A stretch of DNA of 64,000 nt from Thiocystis violacea (GCF_016583575.1 NZ_NRRG01000005.1:79782-143781); one strand, 5' to 3'; counted from the first letter of the stretch, positions 8,000 through 22,191 are shown. Notes: generated from the sequence alone by a model not told the origin. Program-made: numbers and translations.

Positions 8000-8232
8000 C
8001 AGGGGCGGCCGTCCTCGCGGGCACAACGAAGCTCTTCCTCGGTTAAACGCGGTGCGTGCTGACGGCGCTCCAGAATCCGATCGATCGCCTCGACGTGCCG
8101 CTGGCGGCGCTGGGCGCGCTCCACCGCCTCGCGCATCAGCTCGGCGATGATGGCGCTCTTGTTTTGGTCCTTGAAGGTCTCGTTGAAGGACTGCTTGATC
8201 GCTTCCGGGACGCTGAAATTGACGGTAGCCAT
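7999..8232 (-). CDS. VapB-like antitoxin
   Basis: 77 residues from the ATG at 8232. The longer frame to 8583 has no family character. The N-terminus MATVNFSVPEAIKQSFNETF is a ribbon-helix-helix strand and first helix, and KSAIIAELMREAVERAQRR is the second helix. The basic and acidic C-terminal tail would contact the toxin. It is coupled to a truncated vapC by a TGATG overlap, so it now appears to be an antitoxin without a functional toxin. Confidence 0.8.
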   Translation of the reverse strand: MATVNFSVPEAIKQSFNETFKDQNKSAIIAELMREAVERAQRRQRHVEAIDRILERRQHAPRLTEEELRCAREDGRP

Positions 8233-8401
8233 GGACGCCTTGTCGCGCGGGAATGTTGATGATTTCAACAAAAGCCTAGGCGGATCGAAAGCCGGTGTAA
8301 ACCAGTCGTTGAGTCCCTGGGAGAATTCGCCCGTGGTCGGATCGGCGTTACCGCCGGCCCAGGACGTAACCAGCAGGACGTAGCCAGGACGCCATCCCCT
8401 T

Positions 8402-9154
8402 TCATCCAGGATCGCTCCGCGTCTCCGGCGACTCGGCGCGGTCTCCGCGTCCCAGGAACAGATAGTAGGGTGCGCGCGCTCCGGGCAGGTAGGGCACGGG
8501 TGCGCGGCGTTCCAGCAACTGGTGATTGGGAAGCCGTTGGCGCAGTAGACGAAGATGGTCGGGGTTGGGGTGTACGCCGTCATGCCCGAACCAGCGTGGC
8601 CAGAAGAATCGGGTCAAGGCGTCGTGGCGGACCGTTCCTGGTCCGCCCGAGGCATCCGAGACGTAGAAATCGACGACGCCAAGCGTTCCGCCTGGGCGAA
8701 GGATCTCGATGGCGTTGAGGATGGCCCCGCGCCAGTCCGGGATCATGGTCAGCGAATAGGAAAACAGGATGAAGTCCGGCGGTGTCTCGGGCCGATAGCT
8801 CGTGGCGTCGGCCTCGATCACATGGACGTTGTCCATTCCCCGAGTGCGCTGGCGCGCCTGTTCCAGTAGGGCTGGACAGAGATCGACCAGTTCGACCCGC
8901 TCGAACTCGGCGAGCCGCTGGCCGAACAGGGCCAGGTTGCTCCCCGTTCCTCCACCCAGTTCGAGGATCCGCGCCCCGGCTGGCGGGTCCATGAGCCTGA
9001 GCAACGCCTCGCGTCCGTGCAGGAGACGCTCGCGGAAGCGGTCGTAGTCCCTGGCTTGAGGGGCATAGAAGGCTTGGAGCCGTTCGGCGTGGGAGCCGCG
9101 TCTGGGCTGGCCGAGCAGCAGACGGGCGAGGATGCGGATGTCGCTGGCGATCAT
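8402..9154 (-). CDS. btaB: SAM-dependent N-methyltransferase, BtaB (betaine lipid synthesis)
   Basis: 250 residues. The ATG at 9154 overlaps the btaA stop (ATGA), which fixes the start; the much longer minus-strand frame upstream is a shadow of btaA. The methyltransferase domain has motif I ARILELGGGTGSN, an acidic motif II (VELVDLCPALL), and post-motif II EADATSY. BtaB adds three methyl groups to diacylglyceryl-homoserine, giving the trimethylated betaine lipid DGTS at the cytoplasmic face of the membrane. Assignment depends on the adjacent btaA; on its own it would only be called a class I methyltransferase. Confidence 0.85.
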   Translation of the reverse strand: MIASDIRILARLLLGQPRRGSHAERLQAFYAPQARDYDRFRERLLHGREALLRLMDPPAGARILELGGGTGSNLALFGQRLAEFERVELVDLCPALLEQARQRTRGMDNVHVIEADATSYRPETPPDFILFSYSLTMIPDWRGAILNAIEILRPGGTLGVVDFYVSDASGGPGTVRHDALTRFFWPRWFGHDGVHPNPDHLRLLRQRLPNHQLLERRAPVPYLPGARAPYYLFLGRGDRAESPETRSDPG

Positions 9155-10305
9155 GCCCGGACGTCGGCGATGTGGAAGCCGGCGTAGGTGTGGACCCGGT
9201 CGAGCAGGCTCAGCCGTCGAGCCAGCTCCGGGTGGAACGCCAGACGTTCGCTCAGCCGGTCGCGGTTGGCTCCCAGCTCGATACGCTCCAGATAGGTCGG
9301 CGCGGCGTGGGCGCTGCGGAAGATCAAGCGCGCGTTGGGCGTTGCCCGGTCCAGGATGGCGACCCATTCCTCCTCCAGGGCCTCGGGATGATAGGAACTC
9401 ATCCAGTCCATGTGGTCGAGCAGGACGAACTTGGAGATCGGCTCCTCGGTGCCGCGCAGGAACTCGGTCACGGTGGATGTGTGCGGCTCGATGCGATCCA
9501 CCAGTCCGGCCTTGAGCGCGGCGAAATTGTCGCGCTTGAGATACTCGGGACAGCAGTCCTCGGTATAGCGCCCGCGCAGATAGACCGACCAGAAATAGTT
9601 GGTCGAGATCGGCAGTTGACGGAAGACGTACTCGATCGCCTCGCGCACGAATCCGGCCACGCCTTGGGTGTGCTGGGCCTGGACCTCCTTGCGCTGGGGA
9701 TGGGGGACGCCGAGCAGGCTCATGGTGAGCTGACGCGAGAGCGTCCACTTGACGCTCGGCGTCCAGATCAGCGGCTGAACCCGGGTGTCGTAGACGTGGC
9801 GCTGGTCCTCCAGCGTGTGGCTCTCGAACAGATCCCGAACACTTTGGGCCAGACGCGGCCGGACCTTGAGATAGCCATGGAAGGCGCGCGCGACGATCCC
9901 CGAGAGTCCATGAAAATAGAAGCTGCCGTTCGGGTTGCCGAACCAGGGGGCGCGCCGGTCCCAGAAGGCCAGTGCCTGGGGTGATAGCTCCGGACGCAGA
10001 ACCTCCCAATAGAGCGAGCGGAATTCCGGGTGATAGCCGTGCCCGAAGACCGCGAAGAAATCCGCGAAATCGAGCCGGCGTATGCCGGCGAGCTTGAGTT
10101 CCAGCAGGGCGTTCTGACGCGGGTTGGCGTCGACCGCGTGGATCCGTCGCGGTCCGGTCAGGGCATAGTCCAGCACGTTGCAGCCCGCGCTGGTGATGAC
10201 CAGCAGGGTATCCTCGGGCGTCAGCTCCAGCGCCAGGCGGTCCACGGCAGGATCCTCCCAACAGGTGTTGTAGACCAGGGCGCGCGAATAGATGGCGTTG
10301 AACAC
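9151..10305 (-). CDS. btaA: BtaA-type (DUF3419) SAM:diacylglycerol 3-amino-3-carboxypropyltransferase
   Basis: 384 residues from a GTG at 10305. The hallmark YNTCWEDPAVD near the N-terminus, a SAM-binding stretch (LLVITSAGCNVLDYAL, then IHAVDANPRQNALLELK) and VLLDHMDWM near the C-terminus identify the family. BtaA moves the aminocarboxypropyl group of SAM to diacylglycerol, the first step of DGTS synthesis. No ATG lies between the upstream stop (10429-10431) and 10305. A CTG at 10360-10362 has AGGAG seven bases before it, and the added residues (NTPATKTQPTLADRIDQR) look natural, so translation may start there. No Pho box is visible upstream. Confidence 0.85.
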   Translation of the reverse strand: MFNAIYSRALVYNTCWEDPAVDRLALELTPEDTLLVITSAGCNVLDYALTGPRRIHAVDANPRQNALLELKLAGIRRLDFADFFAVFGHGYHPEFRSLYWEVLRPELSPQALAFWDRRAPWFGNPNGSFYFHGLSGIVARAFHGYLKVRPRLAQSVRDLFESHTLEDQRHVYDTRVQPLIWTPSVKWTLSRQLTMSLLGVPHPQRKEVQAQHTQGVAGFVREAIEYVFRQLPISTNYFWSVYLRGRYTEDCCPEYLKRDNFAALKAGLVDRIEPHTSTVTEFLRGTEEPISKFVLLDHMDWMSSYHPEALEEEWVAILDRATPNARLIFRSAHAAPTYLERIELGANRDRLSERLAFHPELARRLSLLDRVHTYAGFHIADVRA

Positions 10306-10597
10306 CCGCTGATCGATGCGGTCGGCGAGTGTCGGTTGGGTCTTGGTCGCTGGAGTGTTCAGGGGATGGCTCCTGGCGATGCGGCGCTCCGGCCCATCGC
10401 CGCGCGGGTTGGCGAAAATCGCGCTAGCTTAGCCGCGCCTCATGACGGCCTCGTGGCGGCCGGGCGACGATTGGATGTCCATCCGGTCACGGAACCCTTG
10501 CCGGGCGCTGGCGCGGGGGTGAGTCTGGTATTTGCCCGGACAATCCTTTTGGGCTCAAAATGACGAATCGATCAATAGAACTCGCGGAGACCCACGC

Positions 10598-11581
10598 ATG
10601 TCCGAGAAAGCCCCCTGGATCACCTTCCGTCCCGAGCTCAAGGTGCTGGACTGCACCGTGCGCGACGGCGGGCTGGTGAACGCCCATCAATTCAGCGACG
10701 AGTTCGTGCGCGCGGTCTATCAAGCCTGTGTCGACGCCGGCATCGACTACATGGAGATCGGCTACAAGAACTCGGCCAAGATCTTCCCCAAGGAGAAGTT
10801 CGGACCCTGGCGTCACTGCGACGAGGCGGATCTGCGACGGGTGGTGGGCGATCACGATCCGGACAAGACCGGGCTCAAGCTCGCGGCCATGGCCGACGCC
10901 GGCAAGAGCGATTGGACGACCCAGATCGTGCCGGCGGCCGAGAGTCCGCTGTCGGTGATCCGCGTCGCCTTCTACGCGCATCAGGTGTCGGAGGCGGTGG
11001 ACATGATCCGCCATGTCACCGAGCTGGGCTACGAGGCGACGGCCAATCTGATGGCCGTCTCCAACATCACCGAGGAAGAGATCGACACGGTTCTGGAGGC
11101 CATTGCGCCGACCCCGGCCACCACCATGGTCATCGTCGACAGCTTCGGCTATCTCTACCGCGAGCAGATCGACCGGCTGTACAGGAAATACACCATGGCC
11201 CTGGAGGGCACCGGCAAGGAGATCGGGATCCACGCCCACAACAATCTGCAACTGGCCTTCGCCAACACCATCGAGGCCATCATCCTGGGCTGCAACCGCG
11301 TCGACGCCACCATGTATGGCTTTGGCCGCGGCGCGGGCAACTGTCATACCGAGTTGCTGCTGGGTTTCCTGCGCAATCCCAAGTTCGAGGTGCGGCCGGT
11401 CATCGACGTGATCCAGAAATATCTGCTGCCGCTGCGCCAGCAACTGGATTGGGGTCCGTCGATTCCCTACAACATCACGGGTCAGCTCAACCAGCACCCG
11501 CGCAGCGCCATCGAGTGGCGCGAAGGGCCGACCCCCGACGATTTCCTGGGCTTCTACGACAAACTGGTAGCGGAGATCTAG
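10598..11581 (+). CDS. HMGL/DRE-TIM-type aldolase
   Basis: 327 residues. I start at the ATG at 10598 (MSEKAPWITF); the frame to 10532 is an extension without character. Motif LDCTVRDGGLVN gives the metal and substrate Asp and Arg of the DRE-TIM superfamily, and GIHAHNNLQLA supplies the two metal-binding His. The layout is closest to the aldolase-domain proteins related to 4-hydroxy-2-oxovalerate aldolase. The citrate synthase gene begins three bases after the stop, so the two are cotranscribed and may act on linked 2-oxo-acid chemistry. The exact substrate is not known. Confidence 0.8.
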   Translation: MSEKAPWITFRPELKVLDCTVRDGGLVNAHQFSDEFVRAVYQACVDAGIDYMEIGYKNSAKIFPKEKFGPWRHCDEADLRRVVGDHDPDKTGLKLAAMADAGKSDWTTQIVPAAESPLSVIRVAFYAHQVSEAVDMIRHVTELGYEATANLMAVSNITEEEIDTVLEAIAPTPATTMVIVDSFGYLYREQIDRLYRKYTMALEGTGKEIGIHAHNNLQLAFANTIEAIILGCNRVDATMYGFGRGAGNCHTELLLGFLRNPKFEVRPVIDVIQKYLLPLRQQLDWGPSIPYNITGQLNQHPRSAIEWREGPTPDDFLGFYDKLVAEI

Positions 11582-11584
11582 ATC

Positions 11585-12883
<1,299 letters not shown>

Positions 12884-12920
12884 AGCGATTCAACCCGGCC
12901 TGGGCTACGACCCGTAGGAC

Positions 12921-13094
12921 GTAGGATGGGCAGAGCGAGAGCGATGCCCATCTTTCAAGCCATTGTGAATTCAGGATTGTGCCGGATGACATCGGCACGG
13001 TTCGAGGGGCCTCGCGGCGCTCGGCCCATCCTTGTATCTAGGGCCTCGGAGCGTACAGGATGGGTTTCGCTGCGCTCTACCCATCCTACGAAGG
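12921..13094. repeat. cluster of GTAGGATGGG dispersed repeats
   Basis: Downstream of gltA. One copy starts at 12921 (GTAGGATGGGCAGAGCGA). A second, in the opposite sense, occupies about 13024-13094: GGCCCATCCTTGTATC, GCCTCGGAGCG and then the complement of the GTAGGATGGG core. The second composite matches the copy after tldD at 20.65-20.74 kb in inverse orientation. The 223 bp between gltA and the next gene hold nothing else I can name. Confidence 0.8.
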
Positions 13095-13106
13095 TTTTTC
13101 AAAAGC

Positions 13107-13499
13107 TTATCCGAGCGCCCGCCGCAACGCCGCCTCGACCTCGTCCGGGTCGACGGGGAAGGGGATCGCGACGAAGATGGCGAAGCGCTTGGCCAGCGTG
13201 GCGAATTTGTGCCGGAAGTCGCGCGGATACAAACAGATCACCTTCACGTCCGGATACCGCTGCAGACCGGCCATGAGGGTCTCCAGATTGCTGGTGCGAT
13301 CCCTGAAATCGGACTGGAAGTTGTATTCCGCGACGACCACGTCCGGAATCCGTCGTTTGAGCGCCGCCTGGGCCTTGCGCTGCGAGGTGACCTGTTCGAC
13401 CTCGAATCCGAGCGACCGATAGAGCGGGACGAGGTTCGGATAGCCGCCCAGCTCGATGATCGCGAGCAGGCGCGGCGCGTCGCCGGGGTTCCCGGCCAT
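13107..13499 (-). CDS. receiver-like hypothetical protein, 130 aa
   Basis: The ATG at 13499 shares its A with the stop of the upstream minus-strand gene (TGATG). The sequence has the alternating strand/helix pattern of a response-regulator receiver: LLAIIELGG, IPDVVVAEYN in the place of the phosphorylation strand, VKVICLYP, then IPFPVDPDEVEAAL in the place of the conserved Lys-Pro. Glu-Tyr-Asn replaces the phospho-Asp loop, so it would be a pseudo-receiver if the fold is right. The fold assignment is inference. Confidence 0.65.
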   Translation of the reverse strand: MAGNPGDAPRLLAIIELGGYPNLVPLYRSLGFEVEQVTSQRKAQAALKRRIPDVVVAEYNFQSDFRDRTSNLETLMAGLQRYPDVKVICLYPRDFRHKFATLAKRFAIFVAIPFPVDPDEVEAALRRALG

Positions 13500-13813
13500 C
13501 AGGCGAATACCACCCAAGCCGTGGCGAAGTAGGGGAATGGGTAGTGCCTCGATTCGTAGGATGACGACAAACGAGCACGCCCGTAGGAGCGGCTTGTAGC
13601 CGCGAAAAGCCTCGCGTCGGCGCTCATCGCGGCTACAAGCCGCTCCCACGAAATCCTATCGATTGGGGCGCTACCCCGCCCCGCGTACCGATACTCCGGA
13701 TGGACCTCGAAACGCTCGATCACCGCCGCGCGGAAGGCCAGCGGACGCGCGAAGATGAATCCGCCGGGTTTGATTTCCTGGAGGGCGGCGAGACGCTTGT
13801 TGGCGGGATTCAT
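13499..13813 (-). CDS. hypothetical protein containing a REP-like repeat within its frame
   Basis: 104 residues; TGATG overlap with the next gene. The first 47 residues (NPANKRLAALQEIKPGGF ... EVHPEYRYAGRGS) and the last 14 (YPFPYFATAWVVFA) look like a compact protein. The roughly 40 residues between them are encoded by a 67-bp inverted repeat and its flanks (13545-13660). The repeat appears to have inserted without breaking the frame, so the protein may be made with an extra loop, or may be inactive. Confidence 0.55.
   Translation of the reverse strand: MNPANKRLAALQEIKPGGFIFARPLAFRAAVIERFEVHPEYRYAGRGSAPIDRISWERLVAAMSADARLFAATSRSYGRARLSSSYESRHYPFPYFATAWVVFA
13583..13649. repeat. REP-like inverted repeat, 23-bp arms
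   Basis: GTAGGAGCGGCTTGTAGCCG at 13583 onward is repeated in inverse orientation at 13627-13649 with a single mismatch across the 23-bp arms. Each arm is itself a hairpin (GCGGCT ... AGCCGC). Such paired palindromes (BIME type) normally lie between genes; here the pair lies inside an open reading frame. Confidence 0.85.
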
Positions 13814-14003
13814 GGCTCGGGTGCCGGGCGGTGGTGTTTCGCCGATTGTCCCGACAGGGGAGGGGCGAGGTCAAACCCCTGTGCCGGAATCACTCCGCCG
13901 CTGGCTCCAATCCGATGATCGCCGGCTTTTTCAGGGGTTTTCGCTTCGACCCTGGATCGTCGAGAATGTCCAGCCGGTGCCGCTCGGACCCTATGCGAGA
14001 CTT

Positions 14004-14017
14004 CATGCCTGTATTTC

Positions 14018-14029
<12 letters not shown>
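14004..14029 (+). repeat. 13-bp tandem duplication over the start codon of the YhdP-like gene
   Basis: CATGCCTGTATTT occurs twice head-to-tail (14004-14016, 14017-14029), each with an ATG. The first ATG reads only eight codons to a stop; the second opens the long gene. The purine-rich stretch GCGAGA lies at a proper distance from the first ATG but 13 bases too far from the second. Confidence 0.85.
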
Positions 14030-18073
<4,044 letters not shown>

Positions 18074-18283
18074 GGTTCCGGTTTCGGGGGCCTGGGTCTG
18101 GTGGTATGGTCGCAACAGTTACGCGGTCCCGGCCAGGTGAGGATTCTGGTCCGCTCGGATGCCTGGCGTTTGGCCGCGAGAGTGGGGCGGAGAGACCTCC
18201 GGGCGGGAAGACGGCGGCTGGCCGCCAACCAACGAATGTAGGGATCCGCGTCTCGGTGTAGGCAGGATTGGGTGATCAGGGCC

Positions 18284-19114
18284 ATGAAAGAAAAACAGAA
18301 AATCGGTGCGGTCCAGATGGCGACCGGTCCCAATATCAGCGCCAACCTCTTCGAGGTGGAGCGCCTGACCAAGGAGGCGGTGGACGAGGGCGCGCGCCTG
18401 GTGGTGCTACCCGAGAACTTCGCCTTCATGGGCAAGACGGATCGGGAGCAGCTCGCGGTTCGTGAGCCGGATGGCGAGGGTCCGCTCCAGTCCTTTCTGG
18501 CGCGCCTCTCCAAGCAACTGGGTGTCTGGTTGGTGGGAGGCACCATCCCCCTGGCCGGCGATGACCCGGACAAGGTTCGCGCCGCTTGCCTGGTGTTCGA
18601 CGATCGGGGCGAGCGGGTCGCCCGTTATGACAAGATCCATCTCTTCGACGTCAATCTTCCAGGCGTCGACGAGCGCTATCACGAATCGGCGGTCATCGAG
18701 GCCGGTAGCGAGCTGGTCGTGATCGATAGTCCATTCGGCCGGCTGGGCGTCGCCGTCTGCTACGATCTGCGCTTTCCCGAGCTGTTCCGCCGGATGCTCG
18801 ACAGCACAGTGGAGATCCTGGCCATTCCCGCGGCCTTCACGGCGATCACGGGCAAGGCCCACTGGGAGTCGCTGGTGCGCGCGCGCGCGATCGAGAATCT
18901 GACCTACGTGGTCGCGGCGGCCCAGGGCGGCTTCCATATCAACGGTCGCGAGACCCATGGACACAGCATGATCGTCGACCCCTGGGGTACCATCCTGGCG
19001 CAGGTGCCGCGCGGCACGGGCTACGTCTGCTCCACGATCGACAGGGAATTCCTGGATTCGGTGCGCCGCAGCTTTCCAACCATTCATCACCGTCGTTTGA
19101 AATGTGGCCCTTGA
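18284..19114 (+). CDS. carbon-nitrogen hydrolase, Nit1/NIT2-type amidase
   Basis: 276 residues from the ATG at 18284; a GTG at 18272 would add four. The catalytic triad of the nitrilase superfamily is visible: Glu in VVLPENFAF, Lys in YDKIHLFDV and Cys in GVAVCYDLRFPE. KIHLFDVNLPG and the CYDLRFPE loop are typical of the Nit1 branch, which hydrolyses deaminated glutathione to 2-oxoglutarate and cysteinylglycine. That substrate is known from the family and not shown here. It lies between the yhdP-like gene and tldD on the same strand, a common gammaproteobacterial arrangement. Confidence 0.88.
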   Translation: MKEKQKIGAVQMATGPNISANLFEVERLTKEAVDEGARLVVLPENFAFMGKTDREQLAVREPDGEGPLQSFLARLSKQLGVWLVGGTIPLAGDDPDKVRAACLVFDDRGERVARYDKIHLFDVNLPGVDERYHESAVIEAGSELVVIDSPFGRLGVAVCYDLRFPELFRRMLDSTVEILAIPAAFTAITGKAHWESLVRARAIENLTYVVAAAQGGFHINGRETHGHSMIVDPWGTILAQVPRGTGYVCSTIDREFLDSVRRSFPTIHHRRLKCGP

Positions 19115-19200
19115 GGCCGCAATTTCCCAGACAAACACGATCATTCAGCCTGCTCTGAAAGCCGGCGCTTATCAATCGGGCGCGCCCTTTGTCATTACAC

Positions 19201-20646
19201 ATGAACGATCCCATTGCCATCGCCCGCGATCGCATCCTGGCTCCGGCCGGACTGACCGAGCTCGATCTCGATCGTCTGCTCGGCCACCTGACCAACTCGG
19301 CGATCGACGCGGCGGATATCTATTTCCAATACAGCCGGCTCCAATCCTGGGTGCTGGAGGACGGCATCCTCAAGGATGGCAACTTCAGCATCGAGCAGGG
19401 GGCCGGATTGCGCGCGGTCAGCGGCGAGAAGACCGGCTTCGCCTATTCCGACGAACTGCACTTCCCGGCCCTCGCGCAAGCCGCGTCGGCCGCGCGGGCG
19501 ATCGCTCGCGGTGGCCAGGAAGGAAAGGTGCGGGTCGGCACGGCCATGGTCGAGCGGCAACTCTACGAGCCGCTCGACCCGATCGCGAGCCTGCCCGACC
19601 AGGACAAGGTCGCGCTCCTGCAGCGTGTCGACCTGGAGGCGCGGCGCGCCGATCCGCGCGTGCGCGAGGTCACGGCCAGTCTGGTCGCGGTGCAGGATAC
19701 GGTGCTGGTCCTGGCCGACGACGGCACACTCGCCGCGGACATCCGCCCGCTGGTGCGTCTCAACGTCAGCGTCATCGTCGAGGACAAGGGGCGGCGCGAG
19801 CAGGGTTCCAGTGGCGGCGGCGCCCGTGCCGATCTCGGCTACTTCCTGGTCGAGGATCGCGCCCTGGGCTTCGCCCGCGAGGCGGTGCGTCTGGCCCTGA
19901 CCAACCTGGACGCGGTCGAGGCCCCGGCCGGAACCATGACCGTGGTGCTGGGCGCCGGCTGGCCGGGCGTGCTGCTGCACGAGGCGATCGGGCACGGGCT
20001 GGAAGGCGACTTCAACCGCAAGGGTAGTTCGGCGTTCTCCGGGCGGATCGGCGAGCGCGTGGCGGCTAGGGGGGTCACCGTGGTCGATGACGGCACCCTG
20101 CCGGGTCGGCGCGGATCGCTCAACATGGACGACGAGGGAACCATTACCCAGAACACCGTCCTGATCGAGGACGGCATCCTGCGCGGCTACATGCAGGACA
20201 AGCTCAACGCCCGTCTGACCGGCGGGCTCTCCACCGGCAACGGTCGGCGCGAATCCTATGCCCACCTGCCGATGCCGCGCATGACCAACACCTACATGCG
20301 CCCCGGCGATCGGGATCCGGAGGAGATCATCGCCTCGGTCGAGAAGGGGCTTTACGCCGTCAACTTCGGTGGCGGTCAGGTCGACATCACCTCCGGCAAG
20401 TTCGTCTTTTCCGCCAGCGAGGCCTATCTGATCGAGAACGGCCGGATCGGACGCCCGGTCAAGGGCGCGACCCTGATCGGCAACGGTCCGGACGTGCTGA
20501 CCCGGGTGAGCCTGATCGGCAACGATCTCAAGCTCGACGAGGGCGTCGGAACCTGCGGCAAGGAAGGCCAGAGCGTTCCGGTCGGCGTCGGTCAACCGAC
20601 CCTGCGGATCGACTCACTCACCGTTGGCGGGACGAGTCAGTCGTAG
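19201..20646 (+). CDS. tldD: metalloprotease TldD
   Basis: 481 residues from the ATG at 19201. The zinc motif [12 protein letters not shown] (HExxxH) and the third ligand Cys in [13 protein letters not shown] are both present, so this should be the active subunit. TldD and PmbA form a heterodimer that trims unfolded or leader peptides from the end, including those of microcin-type precursors. The partner gene is 193 bp downstream, separated by dispersed repeats. [12 protein letters not shown] and [13 protein letters not shown] are further family signatures. Confidence 0.96.
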   Translation: MNDPIAIARDRILAPAGLTELDLDRLLGHLTNSAIDAADIYFQYSRLQSWVLEDGILKDGNFSIEQGAGLRAVSGEKTGFAYSDELHFPALAQAASAARAIARGGQEGKVRVGTAMVERQLYEPLDPIASLPDQDKVALLQRVDLEARRADPRVREVTASLVAVQDTVLVLADDGTLAADIRPLVRLNVSVIVEDKGRREQGSSGGGARADLGYFLVEDRALGFAREAVRLALTNLDAVEAPAGTMTVVLGAGWPGVLLHEAIGHGLEGDFNRKGSSAFSGRIGERVAARGVTVVDDGTLPGRRGSLNMDDEGTITQNTVLIEDGILRGYMQDKLNARLTGGLSTGNGRRESYAHLPMPRMTNTYMRPGDRDPEEIIASVEKGLYAVNFGGGQVDITSGKFVFSASEAYLIENGRIGRPVKGATLIGNGPDVLTRVSLIGNDLKLDEGVGTCGKEGQSVPVGVGQPTLRIDSLTVGGTSQS

Positions 20647-20822
20647 GATGGGTAGAGCGAAGCGAAACCCATCCTGTACGCTCCGAGTCCGAGGATGCGC
20701 ACGCGAGGCTTGGCCCATCCTTGTATCCTGAGCCTCGGGGCCTGGAGGATGGGTACGCCCGGCCAGCCTCATCGCCAGACTCGGCCTATTTCCACGGGCT
20801 TTACCCATCCTACACACCGTTC
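20643..20822. repeat. GTAGGATGGG dispersed repeats between tldD and pmbA
   Basis: One copy begins in the tldD stop region (20643, GTAGGATGGGTAGAGCGAAG), continues through CCTGTACGCTCCGAG and GGCCCATCCTTGTATC to about 20735, and a diverged copy ends with TTTACCCATCCTAC near 20814. The arrangement is the inverse of the composite at 13.02-13.09 kb. The inserts separate two genes whose products work together. Confidence 0.8.
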
Positions 20823-20839
20823 ACTGTTCAAGAGCATCC

Positions 20840-22189
20840 ATGCCCATCCTGACGACCGAGGACACCGCCGAGCGCCTGGCTCGGCTGCAACAGATCATCG
20901 ACGACCTGCTCAAGGAGGCCAAGCGCCAGGGCGCGAGCGACGCCGAGGCGTCGGTCGGCGGCAGCGCCGGTCTTGAGGTTGCCGTGCGGCTCGGCGAGGT
21001 CGAGACCGTCGAGCATACGCGCGACAACGGATTGGGCGTGACCGTCTACTTCGGTCATCGCAAGGGCTCCGCCAGCACCTCGGATCTCAGCCCTGGTGCC
21101 GTGCGCGACGCCGTCCGGGCCGCCTGCGCCATCGCCGAGCATACCCAGGACGATCCCTGCGCCCATCTGGCCGAGGCCGAACTGATGGCGACAGAGATCC
21201 CGGACCTGGATCTCTGTCACCCCTGGTTGGTCGACGTCGAGCAGGCGATCGAGCTGGCTGTCGCCTGCGAGGACGCCGCCCGCGCCTTCGATCCGCGCAT
21301 CGTCAATTCCGAGGGGGCCAGCCTCTCGACCCATCTCGGCATCAATGTCGCCGGCAACAGCCGGGGGTTTCTCTGTGGCTATCCGACCACGCGCCACAGT
21401 CTCAACTGCGCCGTGATCGGGCAGGACGGGGACATGATGCAGCGCGATTACTGGTGGACCACCGCGCGCGCGGCGTCCGATCTGGACTCGGCCCGGTCGG
21501 TCGGCGAGCGGGCCGCCGAGCGGACCGTCTCGCGGTTGGGCGCCTGTCGGCTCGGCACGCGGGAGGCGCCGGTGCTCTTCCGGGCCGAGGTGGCGGCCGG
21601 GCTCTTGCGCAGTCTCGTCTCGGCGATCACGGGCTCCAGCATCTATCGTCGCTCCAGCTTCCTGCTCGATCATCTGGGTGAGCGCATTTTCCCCGCATTC
21701 GTGCGGATCCACGAGGAGCCCCGTCTCTTGCGCGGGCTCTCCAGCGCGCCCTACGACGGCGATGGCGTGGCCACGCGCGCCAAGGATCTGGTCAGGGATG
21801 GCGTGCTCCAGACCTATATCCTGGACACCTACTCGGGCTGTCGTCTCGGCCTGCCGACCACCGGCAACGCCGGCGGCGTGCGCAATCTGCGCATCGAGAT
21901 GGGCGAGCTGGACCGCGCGGGCCTGATGCGCGAGATGGGAACCGGTCTGCTGGTCACCGAACTCATGGGACACGGCGTCAACGCGGTCACCGGCGATTAT
22001 TCGCGCGGGGCGGCGGGCTTCTGGATCGAGAACGGCGAGATCCAGTATCCGGTCGAGGAGATCACCATCGCCGGCAATCTCAAGAAGATGTTCGCCGGAC
22101 TGGTGGCGGTCGGCAACGACTGCGATTTCCCCGGCGGCACCCGTACCGGCTCCTGGTTGATCGATCGCATGACGATCGCCGGGGAGTAG
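20840..22189 (+). CDS. pmbA: metalloprotease subunit PmbA (TldE)
   Basis: 449 residues, the normal length. It is the non-catalytic partner of TldD and lacks an HExxxH motif: the corresponding place reads LLRSLVSAITGSSIYR. Family signatures include LPTTGNAGGVRNL, ELMGHGVNAVTGDYSRGAAG and ITIAGNLKKMF. The start ATG follows GTTCAAGAGCATCC with a weak site. Its stop is two bases from the stop of the convergent hybrid kinase. Confidence 0.95.
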   Translation: MPILTTEDTAERLARLQQIIDDLLKEAKRQGASDAEASVGGSAGLEVAVRLGEVETVEHTRDNGLGVTVYFGHRKGSASTSDLSPGAVRDAVRAACAIAEHTQDDPCAHLAEAELMATEIPDLDLCHPWLVDVEQAIELAVACEDAARAFDPRIVNSEGASLSTHLGINVAGNSRGFLCGYPTTRHSLNCAVIGQDGDMMQRDYWWTTARAASDLDSARSVGERAAERTVSRLGACRLGTREAPVLFRAEVAAGLLRSLVSAITGSSIYRRSSFLLDHLGERIFPAFVRIHEEPRLLRGLSSAPYDGDGVATRAKDLVRDGVLQTYILDTYSGCRLGLPTTGNAGGVRNLRIEMGELDRAGLMREMGTGLLVTELMGHGVNAVTGDYSRGAAGFWIENGEIQYPVEEITIAGNLKKMFAGLVAVGNDCDFPGGTRTGSWLIDRMTIAGE

Positions 22190-22191
22190 GG

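Noticed and set aside
9155..10261. Minus-strand 619-residue frame (8402-10261) as one large gene
   Set aside because: Its first 368 residues are low-complexity Arg/Gly/Pro and overlap btaA in another frame; only the part from 9154 down is a real methyltransferase, and the ATGA overlap fixes its start.
13819..14017. Short plus-strand frames between the REP-containing gene and the YhdP-like gene
   Set aside because: Frames up to 99 codons overlap each other in different phases, have no ribosome-binding site and resemble random GC-rich sequence.
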